A stretch of 53,488 nucleotides of DNA from Rhodoferax sp. (GTDB taxonomy: Bacteria; Pseudomonadota; Gammaproteobacteria; Burkholderiales; Burkholderiaceae_C). Position numbers and translations under genes: made by a program. Position 1 is the stretch's first letter, and every line of letters begins with the position of its first letter. Shown here in pieces: positions 17,850 to 25,325 of this stretch. The notes under the pieces were generated by a model. The model was not told the DNA's origin. It searched no databases and saw nothing but the letters and a program-made list of their open reading frames with translations. Location: positions 30,708 to 84,195 of the forward strand of contig NZ_JAQTWM010000004.1 in the NCBI RefSeq assembly GCF_028689305.1, in the 5' to 3' direction.

Positions 17850-18704
17850 TCAGCTTGACCGCATCCACAAGGCCCGCCACAGCAGGACGGGCAGGTCCAG
17901 CAGGGTCAGCTTGGGCCGGGTCCGCCAGGTGGCGAAACCCAGGGCCTCGATCTTGTCCAGAATGCGCAGTCCACCCTGGACCACCAGGCGCAGCTCCCAG
18001 CCCGCACGGCCCGGTATCTTGTGTGCAAGATCAGCACCTTTCAGCATCATAGCCCGCGCATGGTTTGCATAGTATGCTACCAATTTTGAAGCATTTTCGG
18101 TGTGACTGGTCGGCTGCAGATCGGCCTCGCTGACCTGGAAGCGGGCCATGGTCTCCATGCTGGGGTACCAGCGGCCACGCGCCACGTCCACATGGATGTC
18201 CTGCCAGAAGTTGATGAGTTGCAGTGCGGTGCAGATCTGGTCACTTTGGGCCAGGGCGGCCGGATCGTTGATGCCGTACAGGTGCAGCAACAGGCGCCCG
18301 ACCGGGTTGGCCGAGCGGGTGCAGTAGTCCAGCAATTCCGCATCTCGGGTGTAGCGGCGCCGGGCGGCGGTGTAGGCAACATCCTGCTCAAACGCGTCCA
18401 ACAGGTCGGTCAACAGCGGCACCGGCAACCGGTGTGTCTGCAGGACGTGGCGCAAGGGGGTCAACACCTGGGACCAGCGTGCGCTGACCGTCTGACCGTT
18501 GGCCGCGGCCAGCAGGTCGGCGCGGTAGCTGCGCAAATCGGCCAGGCGGGTGGCGCTGTTGGCCGTGCCTTCGTCGGCCAGATCATCAGCGGTGCGGGCA
18601 AAGTGGTAAATGGCCGCGATGGCCGGGCGCAGATGGGGTGGGCACAGGAGCGAGGCCACCGGGAAATTTTCGTAATGGCTGATCGGGGGCGAGGCTGGCG
18701 ACAT
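17850..18704 (-). CDS. hpnC: Hydroxysqualene synthase HpnC
   Basis: Squalene/phytoene synthase family protein of 284 aa. It converts presqualene diphosphate to hydroxysqualene. The first motif is HFARTADDLADEG and the second is NFWQDIHVDVARGRWYP. The N-terminus SHYENFPVASLLCP is the HpnC hallmark. I chose the ATG at 18704 because the in-frame extension to 18791 runs through the divergent promoter and gives an unrelated leader. It is the first gene of the hpnCDE-acylase-hemH run. Bases 18045-18094 match the 50-bp repeat in antisense orientation, within the residues SKLVAYYANHARAMM. Confidence 0.9.
   Translation of the reverse strand: MSPASPPISHYENFPVASLLCPPHLRPAIAAIYHFARTADDLADEGTANSATRLADLRSYRADLLAAANGQTVSARWSQVLTPLRHVLQTHRLPVPLLTDLLDAFEQDVAYTAARRRYTRDAELLDYCTRSANPVGRLLLHLYGINDPAALAQSDQICTALQLINFWQDIHVDVARGRWYPSMETMARFQVSEADLQPTSHTENASKLVAYYANHARAMMLKGADLAHKIPGRAGWELRLVVQGGLRILDKIEALGFATWRTRPKLTLLDLPVLLWRALWMRSS
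18045..18094 (+). repeat. 50-bp head-tail repeat, copy 3 (inside hpnC, antisense, degenerate)
   Basis: The plus-strand head CATCATAGCCC at 18045 keeps only the right half of the consensus. The tail TGCTACCAATTTTGAAGCAT starts at 18075, at the same 30-bp offset. It lies antisense to hpnC in a region that has normal length for the family, so this is either an old substituted copy or chance resemblance. Confidence 0.4.
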
Positions 18705-18745
18705 GGCTGAAGGCACTGGGCAAAAAAGGGCAAGAAAGAGCGTGT

Positions 18746-18773
18746 TTGACAGCCGTTGGAAAATACCTAGAAT
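18746..18773 (+). promoter_or_regulatory. Sigma-70 promoter for the RND efflux genes
   Basis: TTGACA at 18746-18751 (perfect -35) and TAGAAT at 18768-18773 (5 of 6 to the -10 consensus) with a 16-bp spacer. It lies 45 bp before the adaptor ATG. The -10 is abutted by a palindrome. Confidence 0.72.
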
Positions 18774-18796
18774 TAATAACCGATTGGTCATTAATT
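18771..18796. promoter_or_regulatory. Palindromic operator over the RND promoter
   Basis: A 26-bp imperfect palindrome: the left half AATTAATAACCGA and the right half TTGGTCATTAATT match at 11 of 13 positions when folded. It starts inside the -10 hexamer. Position and ACC-GAT-TGGT-like core suit a TetR-family repressor of efflux genes, but no regulator gene is adjacent. Function is inferred. Confidence 0.6.
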
Positions 18797-18817
18797 TGTG
18801 TTCTTGAAAGTCCTGTT

Positions 18818-20017
18818 ATGAATCTGCGGTCTTCTGTCATTCGTTCACTGGGGATGGGCTTGACTATAACGACAGCGGTCGGGTTGGTGGCCTGTTCCCG
18901 ACCGGCGCCACCGCAGGAGCCGATCCGCTCGGTCAAGGTCATGACTGTCGGCACCGGGCCGCAGGTGGCCACGCTGGAATATGCGGCCGAGGTGCGTGCC
19001 CGGGTCGAATCGCGGCTGGGTTTCCGGGTGGGCGGCAAGGTGCTGGCGCGGCCGGCGGAGGTGGGGCAACGTGTGCGCGTGGGGCAGCTACTGGCGCAGC
19101 TGGACCCGCAAGACCTGAAACTGGCGGCCGATGCGGCACGGGCCCAAGTGGCTGCGGTGCGAACCAATCGGGATCTGGCTGCCGCGGATTTCAAGCGTTA
19201 CCAGGCCTTGAAAGAACAGAACTTCATCAGTGGCGCCGAGCTGGAGCGGCGTGAAGCCACACTGCAGGCCGCCCAGGCGCAGCTGGATCAGGTGCAGGCT
19301 CAACTGGCGGTACAGGCGAACCAGACTGGCTACGCCACCTTGGCGTCCGATGTTTCAGGGGTGGTGACCGCCGTGCTGGCTGAGCCGGGACAGGTGGTGG
19401 CCGCAGGCACACCGGTGGTACAGGTGGCGCAGGATGGCGCACGTGATGTGGTGTTTGCCGTGCCGGAAGACAAGGTGGCGGGCATCCGGGTTGGCTCCGC
19501 CGTGCAGGTGCGGGCTTGGGCGGGTGCCGGGTCGCTGATGGCCACCGTGAGGGAGGTGGCGGCCAGTGCGGACCCGGTGACCCGCACCTTCACCGTCAAG
19601 GTGGCTTTGCCGGCGAACAGTGATCTGGCTTTGGGCCGCACGGTGTCGGTGTTGCCGGCCGGCCTGCAGCCCAGTGGCACCCAGGTCATCAAGCTGCCCA
19701 CCAGCGCCCTGCGCCAGGACGGGCAGGCCACGGCGGTCTGGGTATTGGAGCCGGCCAGCATGACGGTGCGCCTGCAGGCCATCCAGGTGGTGGCGGCTGA
19801 TGGCAACGAGGTGGTGGTGACGGCCGGGCTGACGCCCGGCATGCAGGTGGTGGTGGCCGGAGTGCATGTCCTGGCACCCGGACAAAAAGTCGTACTTTAT
19901 AAGCAAAACAAGGCTCCAGCCCAGGAGAAACAAGCGCATATAGCTATAAATAATGTAGCAAATGATGCTTCCTCGGCGAGCCGGTCTGCTGTTGCCGTGT
20001 CGGCTGCTGGCCAGTGA
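18818..20017 (+). CDS. RND efflux periplasmic adaptor (membrane fusion) lipoprotein
   Basis: HlyD/AcrA-type adaptor of 399 aa linking an inner-membrane RND pump to an outer-membrane channel. The lipobox GLVACSRP follows a short signal, so the mature protein is lipid-anchored. The lipoyl half-motifs are RLGFRVGGKVLARPAEVGQ and YATLASDVSGVVTAVLAEPG, enclosing an alpha-hairpin rich in Ala, Gln and Glu. The beta-barrel and membrane-proximal domains follow. ATG 18818 is chosen because the signal peptide starts there. The in-frame start at 18746 overlaps the promoter. The C-terminal tail (APAQEKQAHIAINNVAN) is encoded by a 50-bp repeat copy. The RND pump gene begins 1 bp after the stop. Confidence 0.9.
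   Translation: MNLRSSVIRSLGMGLTITTAVGLVACSRPAPPQEPIRSVKVMTVGTGPQVATLEYAAEVRARVESRLGFRVGGKVLARPAEVGQRVRVGQLLAQLDPQDLKLAADAARAQVAAVRTNRDLAAADFKRYQALKEQNFISGAELERREATLQAAQAQLDQVQAQLAVQANQTGYATLASDVSGVVTAVLAEPGQVVAAGTPVVQVAQDGARDVVFAVPEDKVAGIRVGSAVQVRAWAGAGSLMATVREVAASADPVTRTFTVKVALPANSDLALGRTVSVLPAGLQPSGTQVIKLPTSALRQDGQATAVWVLEPASMTVRLQAIQVVAADGNEVVVTAGLTPGMQVVVAGVHVLAPGQKVVLYKQNKAPAQEKQAHIAINNVANDASSASRSAVAVSAAGQ
19912..19961 (+). repeat. 50-bp head-tail repeat, copy 4 (tail of RND adaptor)
   Basis: The head GGCTCCAGCCC starts at 19912 and the tail AGCTATAAATAATGTAGCAA starts at 19942 (30-bp offset). The tail folds as GCTA(T)-loop-(G)TAGC. It shares AGCCCAGGAGAAA with copy 7 and is read in the same frame, giving the related peptide APAQEKQAHIAINNVA. 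Confidence 0.85.
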
Positions 20018-20018
20018 G

Positions 20019-23000
20019 ATGCGCATGAAAGACAAACACTTGCACCCGGAAAAGGGCTTTAACCTGTCGCGCTGGGCGCTGGATCATGCGCCACTGACGC
20101 GGTTTTTGATGGTGGTGTTGATGGTGCTGGGCGCCACCAGTTATTTCCAGCTGGGCCAGGATGAAGACCCGCCGTTCACGTTTCGGGCCATGGTGGTGCG
20201 GGCGTATTGGCCGGGCGCCAGTGCGCAGCAGATGGCCGAGCAGGTGACGGACAAGCTGGAGCGCACGTTGCAGGAAGTGCCTTACGCCGACAAGATACGC
20301 AGCTACTCCAAGCCAGGTGAGTCGCAAATCATTTTTTACATCAAGGAGAACGCCCGCGGCAACGAGGTGGCCAACGTCTGGTACCAGGTGCGCAAAAAAG
20401 TGGGTGATATGCGTGCCACCTTGCCGCAAGGTGTGCTCGGCCCTTTTTTCAATGACGACTTTGGGGATGTCTATGGCGTGATTTATGCGCTGGAGGCACC
20501 GGGATTCGGTTATGCCGAAGTCAAGACTTTTGCCGATGAGGTGCGCCAGCAATTGTTGCGTGTCCCGGATGTGGCCAAGGTGGAACTGTTTGGCGTGCAG
20601 GATGAAAAGCTGTTTGTTGAAATCTCGCAAAAACGCCTGGCCCAGCTGGGTCTGGATCTGAATGCGGTCTTGGCCCAGCTGGGTCAACAAAATGCCGTGG
20701 AGTCTGCTGGCGCGGTGCAAACCCCGCTGGATGTGGTCCAGGTACGGGTGGCCGGGCAGTTCAAGGCGGTGGAAGATTTGCGTGCCATGCCGATCCGTGG
20801 CAGCAGCGGTCACCAGCTGCGTCTGGGAGACATTGCCGAGGTCCAGCGTGGCTACATCGACCCACCGTCGGTGAAGGTCAGGTTCCAGGGCCATGAGGTG
20901 ATTGCGCTGGGCGTGTCCATGACCAAGGGTGGTGACATCATCCGGTTGGGCAAGGCGTTGTCAGAGACCGTGCAGCACATTGAACGGACCTTGCCTGCTG
21001 GTGTGACGCTGGCGCAAATCCAGGATCAGCCCAAATCGGTGTCGACATCGGTCAACGAGTTCATCCGGGTGCTGATTGAAGCGGTCGGGATTGTGCTGGG
21101 GGTAAGCTTTCTCAGCCTGGGCCTGCACAAGCGTCCCGGCGTGCAGCCGTGGTTTCGGCGCTGGACGCTGGACATGCGTCCCGGGCTGGTGGTGGGCATC
21201 ACCATTCCACTGGTGCTGGCCATGACCTTTCTGGCCATGAATTACTGGGGCATCGGTCTGCACAAGATTTCACTGGGCTCACTCATCATTGCGCTGGGAC
21301 TGTTGGTGGACGATGCCATCATCGCCGTGGAGATGATGGTGCGCAAGATGGAGGAGGGTTACGACAAGGTGCGGGCCGCCACCTTTGCCTATGAGATCAC
21401 CGCCATGCCGATGCTGACCGGCACCCTGATCACTGCGACGGGCTTTTTGCCCATTGGCATTGCCAGATCCGCCACCGGCGAATACACCTTTGCCATTTTT
21501 GCGGTGACCGTGATTGCCCTGGTGCTGAGCTGGATCGTGTCCGTGTATTTTGTGCCGTACTTGGGAGTACGTCTGCTCAGGACGCCTGCCCATGCTGCCC
21601 AGCCGGCGGCTGATCAGGGGCTGACGCCGGGTGAGGTTGCGCACGAGTTGTATGACACGCCGTTTTATGCCTGGTTTCGCCGTACGGTCCATGCCTGCGT
21701 GCGCCACCGCTGGATCACCATCGGGGCCACACTGGCACTGTTTGGCCTGGGCATCGTTGGCATGGGAAAGGTGCAGCAGCAGTTTTTCCCGGACTCGGCG
21801 CGGCCCGAAATCACGGTGGACTTGTGGTCACCTGAGGGCACGTCATTTACCCATACCGAAGAAATTGCCAAACGGGTGGAAGCACGTTTGCTGACAGAAC
21901 CTGGTGTGACCTCGGTGACCCAATGGGTGGGCTCCGGTGTGCCGCGGTTTTACCTGCCGCTGGAGCAGATTTTCCAGCAGCCCAATGTGTCGCAATTGAT
22001 TGTGTTGCCCAAGGACATCCCCACCCGGGAGGCTTTGCGCCTGAAACTGCCGACCTTGCTGGCGCAGGAATTTCCCGAGGTGCGTGGGCGGGTCAAGCTG
22101 TTGGCCAATGGCCCACCGGTGCCTTACCCGGTGCAGTTTCGGGTGATCGGGCTGGACCCGCAGGTGCTGCGTGCCCGTGCTGACGAAGTGACCGCGCTGA
22201 TGCGCCAGAACCCGAATACCCGGGGTGTGAACGACAACTGGAATGAATCGATCAAGGTCATGCGACTGGAGGTGGACCAGACCAAGGCGCGGGCGTTGGG
22301 TGTCACCAGCCAGTCGATCGCCCAGACCACCAGAACCGTTCTGAGTGGCACCACGGTCGGGCAGTTCCGTGACGGGGACAAGCTCATTGACATTGTGTTG
22401 CGTCAGCCGCTGGAGGAGCGCCATGCCATCAGCGATATTGCCAATGCCTATGTGCCGACGGCCTCTGGCAAATCCGTACCGTTGTTGCAGATTGCCAAGC
22501 CGGTGTTCACCTGGGAGCCGGGTGTGATGTGGCGTGAAAGCCGGGACTATGCCATCACGGTACAAAGCGACATTGCCGATGGACTGCAGGGCGCCACGGT
22601 GACCCAGCAACTGTTGCCTCAGCTCAAGTCGCTGGAAGCCAAATGGGCGCAGGCCGGGCAGGGTGACTACCGCATCGAAGTGGCCGGCGCCGTGGCTGAG
22701 AGTGCCAAGGGCTCGTCATCGATTGTGGTGGGCATTCCAGTGATGTTGTTCATCACATTCACCCTGTTGATGCTGCAGTTGCACAGCTTCAGCCGCGCCA
22801 TGCTGGTGTTCCTGACCGGGCCACTGGGGGTGGCCGGGGTGGCCGGGGCGCTGCTGTTGTCAAACCGGCCGTTTGGCTTTGTGGCGCTGCTGGGCGTGAT
22901 TGCCTTGATGGGCATGATCCAGCGCAACTCGGTGATCCTGATTGATCAGATCGAGCAGGACCGCGCCCGTGGTGTGCCTGCCTGGGAGGCGATTGTGGAG

Positions 23001-23201
23001 TCGGCCGTGCGCCGTCTGCGTCCGATTGTGCTGACGGCCGCAGCGGCCGTGCTGGCCATGATTCCTCTGTCGCGCTCGGTGTTCTGGGGGCCCATGGCGG
23101 TGGCGATCATGGGGGGCTTGATCGTGGCGACGGTATTGACGCTGCTGGCGCTGCCGGCCATGTATGCCGCCTGGTTCCGGGTGACCCCGCAGAGCCGGTA
23201 A
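20019..23201 (+). CDS. RND family efflux pump inner-membrane transporter
   Basis: Proton-driven efflux pump of 1060 aa, hydrophobe/amphiphile type. The early periplasmic region contains LGQDEDPPFTFRAMVV, reminiscent of TriC/VmeF-like pumps. The TM4 proton-relay pair is in ALGLLVDDAIIAVEMM. Twelve membrane segments in two halves are visible, the second half with ALMGMIQRNSVILIDQI. ATG 20019 directly follows the adaptor stop; an ATG at 20025 is equally possible. No outer-membrane channel gene follows, so a channel encoded elsewhere must be used. Expression probably depends on the promoter/operator at 18746-18796. Substrates unknown. Confidence 0.92.
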   Translation: MRMKDKHLHPEKGFNLSRWALDHAPLTRFLMVVLMVLGATSYFQLGQDEDPPFTFRAMVVRAYWPGASAQQMAEQVTDKLERTLQEVPYADKIRSYSKPGESQIIFYIKENARGNEVANVWYQVRKKVGDMRATLPQGVLGPFFNDDFGDVYGVIYALEAPGFGYAEVKTFADEVRQQLLRVPDVAKVELFGVQDEKLFVEISQKRLAQLGLDLNAVLAQLGQQNAVESAGAVQTPLDVVQVRVAGQFKAVEDLRAMPIRGSSGHQLRLGDIAEVQRGYIDPPSVKVRFQGHEVIALGVSMTKGGDIIRLGKALSETVQHIERTLPAGVTLAQIQDQPKSVSTSVNEFIRVLIEAVGIVLGVSFLSLGLHKRPGVQPWFRRWTLDMRPGLVVGITIPLVLAMTFLAMNYWGIGLHKISLGSLIIALGLLVDDAIIAVEMMVRKMEEGYDKVRAATFAYEITAMPMLTGTLITATGFLPIGIARSATGEYTFAIFAVTVIALVLSWIVSVYFVPYLGVRLLRTPAHAAQPAADQGLTPGEVAHELYDTPFYAWFRRTVHACVRHRWITIGATLALFGLGIVGMGKVQQQFFPDSARPEITVDLWSPEGTSFTHTEEIAKRVEARLLTEPGVTSVTQWVGSGVPRFYLPLEQIFQQPNVSQLIVLPKDIPTREALRLKLPTLLAQEFPEVRGRVKLLANGPPVPYPVQFRVIGLDPQVLRARADEVTALMRQNPNTRGVNDNWNESIKVMRLEVDQTKARALGVTSQSIAQTTRTVLSGTTVGQFRDGDKLIDIVLRQPLEERHAISDIANAYVPTASGKSVPLLQIAKPVFTWEPGVMWRESRDYAITVQSDIADGLQGATVTQQLLPQLKSLEAKWAQAGQGDYRIEVAGAVAESAKGSSSIVVGIPVMLFITFTLLMLQLHSFSRAMLVFLTGPLGVAGVAGALLLSNRPFGFVALLGVIALMGMIQRNSVILIDQIEQDRARGVPAWEAIVESAVRRLRPIVLTAAAAVLAMIPLSRSVFWGPMAVAIMGGLIVATVLTLLALPAMYAAWFRVTPQSR

Positions 23202-23217
23202 CCAGGCTGCGGGTCAC

Positions 23218-23856
23218 TCAGGGTTTGAGCTTCTTGAGCAAGGCCTCGATTTCCTGACGACGGCCTTTGTCGGCCAGCTCGCGCCCGGCGCGTGCCGGGG
23301 CTTTGAGTGCGGTTTGCAGATGGTTGATGGCTTCGGGCGCGCGTCCCTGGTCGGCCAGGAATTCACCATAAAAATAATTGGCATCAATGCCGGTCGGGTT
23401 GATCGCCAGGGATTTTTTGAACAGCTCTTCGGCTTTGGTCTGACTGCCAAAGCCCAGTGGCCAGCCTGGCACCTTGGCATACAGCGTGGCCAAACTGGTG
23501 TAGGCGGAGCCATCCAGTGCCTTGTCATTGAGGGCAATGGCTTCGTCAAAGCGTTGTTTGGCCTGCTTGGCCAGTGACAGGGCGCCCAAACCACCCTTGG
23601 CGCCGGCTTCGCTGGACAACGCAATGCCTTCCCACACCAGCGGTTCGGCTTGTTGGGGATGGGATTCCGCCACCTTGCGCGCTTCCAGCGCCAGCACGTG
23701 GTACAGCTCGCCGTGTTGTTTTTCGTCTTTCTGGTATTTGATGCTGGCCCACTGATCCTGAAGCGGGCGGATCACTTCGTCAGGGCTGGCCGCCAGTGTC
23801 CAGCCGCTGGACAGACAAATCGTGGTGAGGACGAGGTTGCGAAAGAATGGGGTCAT
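23218..23856 (-). CDS. Secreted TPR-repeat protein
   Basis: 212 aa with a signal peptide (MTPFFRNLVLTTICLSSGWTLAASP) and helical tetratricopeptide-like repeats, e.g. AEELFKKSLAINPTGIDANY and APEAINHLQTALKAP. It is expected in the periplasm as a protein-interaction module. The start lies 3 bp after the SDR stop, making it the last gene of the 27410-23218 operon. It may scaffold or help export the operon's product (inference). It ends 16 bp from the convergent RND pump gene. Confidence 0.78.
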   Translation of the reverse strand: MTPFFRNLVLTTICLSSGWTLAASPDEVIRPLQDQWASIKYQKDEKQHGELYHVLALEARKVAESHPQQAEPLVWEGIALSSEAGAKGGLGALSLAKQAKQRFDEAIALNDKALDGSAYTSLATLYAKVPGWPLGFGSQTKAEELFKKSLAINPTGIDANYFYGEFLADQGRAPEAINHLQTALKAPARAGRELADKGRRQEIEALLKKLKP

Positions 23857-23859
23857 GAT

Positions 23860-24663
23860 TTACTGGGATGAGGTTGGTAGGGATGTGCGGGCGTGTTGTT
23901 TGATGATGGGGAGCTTGGCGGCCAGACCGCTGTCCACCAGCGATGGGGCAAAACCATTGAGCCAGGCAAACAGCCGTTCAGGAAAACCGATGTGATGATC
24001 GCCCCGGCCATGTTGCAGGGCTGTGATGATGCGCCGGGCCACGGCATTGGGGCTGTCGCTGTGGTTTTTCAGAGCCAGGTTGAGGGCATTGACGGCCGGT
24101 GTGTTCAGCGCCGTGTCAATGGCACGCGGGGCGACGTGGATGACAGCGACGTTGCTGTCAGACAACTCACGGCGCAGGCTTTGCGAAAACCCGCGCAAAC
24201 CGGCCTTGGCACTGGAGTACGCGGCAAATCCGGCAAACGGGATGCTGCCAAAGGTGGAGCCGACGTTGATGATCGCTGCTTCGGGCTGTCCCTTGAGGTG
24301 GGCCAGCAAGGCGTGGGTCAGGCGCATGGGGGTGAGCAAATTGGTGGTCACCAACTGCTCGATCACGCTCCAGTGCTGCTCGTCGAACAAGCCGAATGCG
24401 CTGATGCCCGCGTTGTTGATGAGCACATTGGCCTTGAACGCCACGGCGGCTTGCACGGTGTGCGTGATGCCCGCTGCACTGTTGAGATCAGCGATCACAT
24501 GGCTGGCGCTGGAACCCAGTTCGGTCTGCAGTGCCTCAAGCTTGGCGGCGTCACGGCCCGCCAGCAACACGCTGGCACCAGCCTGCGTCAGTTGTCGGGC
24601 CAACGCCTGGCCCAGCCCGCCGCTGGCGCCAGTGAGGAGGATGCGTGCCTGCTTCAGTTGCAT
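23860..24663 (-). CDS. Short-chain dehydrogenase/reductase
   Basis: Classical SDR of 267 aa, NAD(P)-dependent oxidoreductase. The cofactor motif is LLTGASGGLGQALAR, the structural motif is NNAG, and the catalytic set is S (INVGSTFGS) with Y-S-S-A-K in FAAYSSAKAG. An extra 40-residue C-terminal tail follows the core and resembles SDRs acting on lipid-like substrates. The gene starts within the end of the di-iron protein gene (10-bp overlap), so translation is coupled. It probably performs a carbonyl/alcohol step in the operon's pathway. The substrate is unknown. Confidence 0.87.
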   Translation of the reverse strand: MQLKQARILLTGASGGLGQALARQLTQAGASVLLAGRDAAKLEALQTELGSSASHVIADLNSAAGITHTVQAAVAFKANVLINNAGISAFGLFDEQHWSVIEQLVTTNLLTPMRLTHALLAHLKGQPEAAIINVGSTFGSIPFAGFAAYSSAKAGLRGFSQSLRRELSDSNVAVIHVAPRAIDTALNTPAVNALNLALKNHSDSPNAVARRIITALQHGRGDHHIGFPERLFAWLNGFAPSLVDSGLAAKLPIIKQHARTSLPTSSQ

Positions 24664-25325
24664 GGTGTGCCCTCGGGGGTGGCGCCGGGCAGGGCACGGA
24701 AGATGTCGCCATACAGCTTGTAGAAAATCCTGGCGCAGCGCAGCACTTCCTGCTGATCTTCGGGGGTCATTTTCTCCAGCAATGTCGCCAGATGCTGGGT
24801 GTGCTCCTGATCAAGTGTGCCGTGTGAACGCAAATAGGAGAACGCGTTGTCGGGCAAGCCCAGGGCCTGCTGGATACGGTCTGCCGCCATCAGCGCCAGT
24901 GCCACGCTGGTGCCTTCCAGCACAAACACCATGCCAAAAAAGCCGGCTGGATTACCACGTTGAATCAGGTCGTAGGCGTAGGCCACCATCACTTCGGCAG
25001 GGAGCTCGGGTTGACTGGCCCGAACGGCCTGGGCATCGCCACCGGTGGCGGCAATGTCGTTCAAAATCCATTCTTCGTGGCCAATTTCCTCTTCAATGTA
25101 TTCCGCCACAGCGCGGCGCAGCCAACTCAGACGTTCTGGCAAGCGACCACCCAGGGACATCAGCAACGGTGTGGTGTGGCGGACATGGTGGTAGGCCTGG
25201 CTCAGAAACGCCTGGTAGCCGGCCAGTTGCACACGTCCATGCAGGCAGTCGGCAATGATCGGGATCGCCAGAAGCTCAAGACGTTCGGTGCTGGTGTTGG
25301 CAGTGAGTTGGTCATAAAACGTCAT
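24654..25325 (-). CDS. Heme-oxygenase-like (TenA-type) di-iron redox protein
   Basis: 223 aa, all-helical, of the TenA/heme-oxygenase-like fold often annotated iron-containing redox enzyme. Candidate metal ligands are clear: E and H in YIEEEIGHEEW, E in VFVLEGTSVAL, and D/H in LDQEHTQHL. Di-iron members of this fold oxidise fatty or amino acid substrates, for example making terminal alkenes. The catalytic Cys of thiaminase TenA is not apparent, arguing against a thiamine role. ATG 25325 overlaps the end of the AMP-ligase gene by 14 bp and has AAGGA upstream. It works, by position, between an acyl/aryl-activating ligase and an SDR. Confidence 0.78.
   Translation of the reverse strand: MTFYDQLTANTSTERLELLAIPIIADCLHGRVQLAGYQAFLSQAYHHVRHTTPLLMSLGGRLPERLSWLRRAVAEYIEEEIGHEEWILNDIAATGGDAQAVRASQPELPAEVMVAYAYDLIQRGNPAGFFGMVFVLEGTSVALALMAADRIQQALGLPDNAFSYLRSHGTLDQEHTQHLATLLEKMTPEDQQEVLRCARIFYKLYGDIFRALPGATPEGTPCN

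Noticed and set aside
24654-25325. Thiaminase/TenA function for the HO-like protein
   Set aside because: The catalytic Cys of TenA is not apparent, while Glu/His/Asp residues suited to a di-iron site are, and no thiamine genes are nearby.
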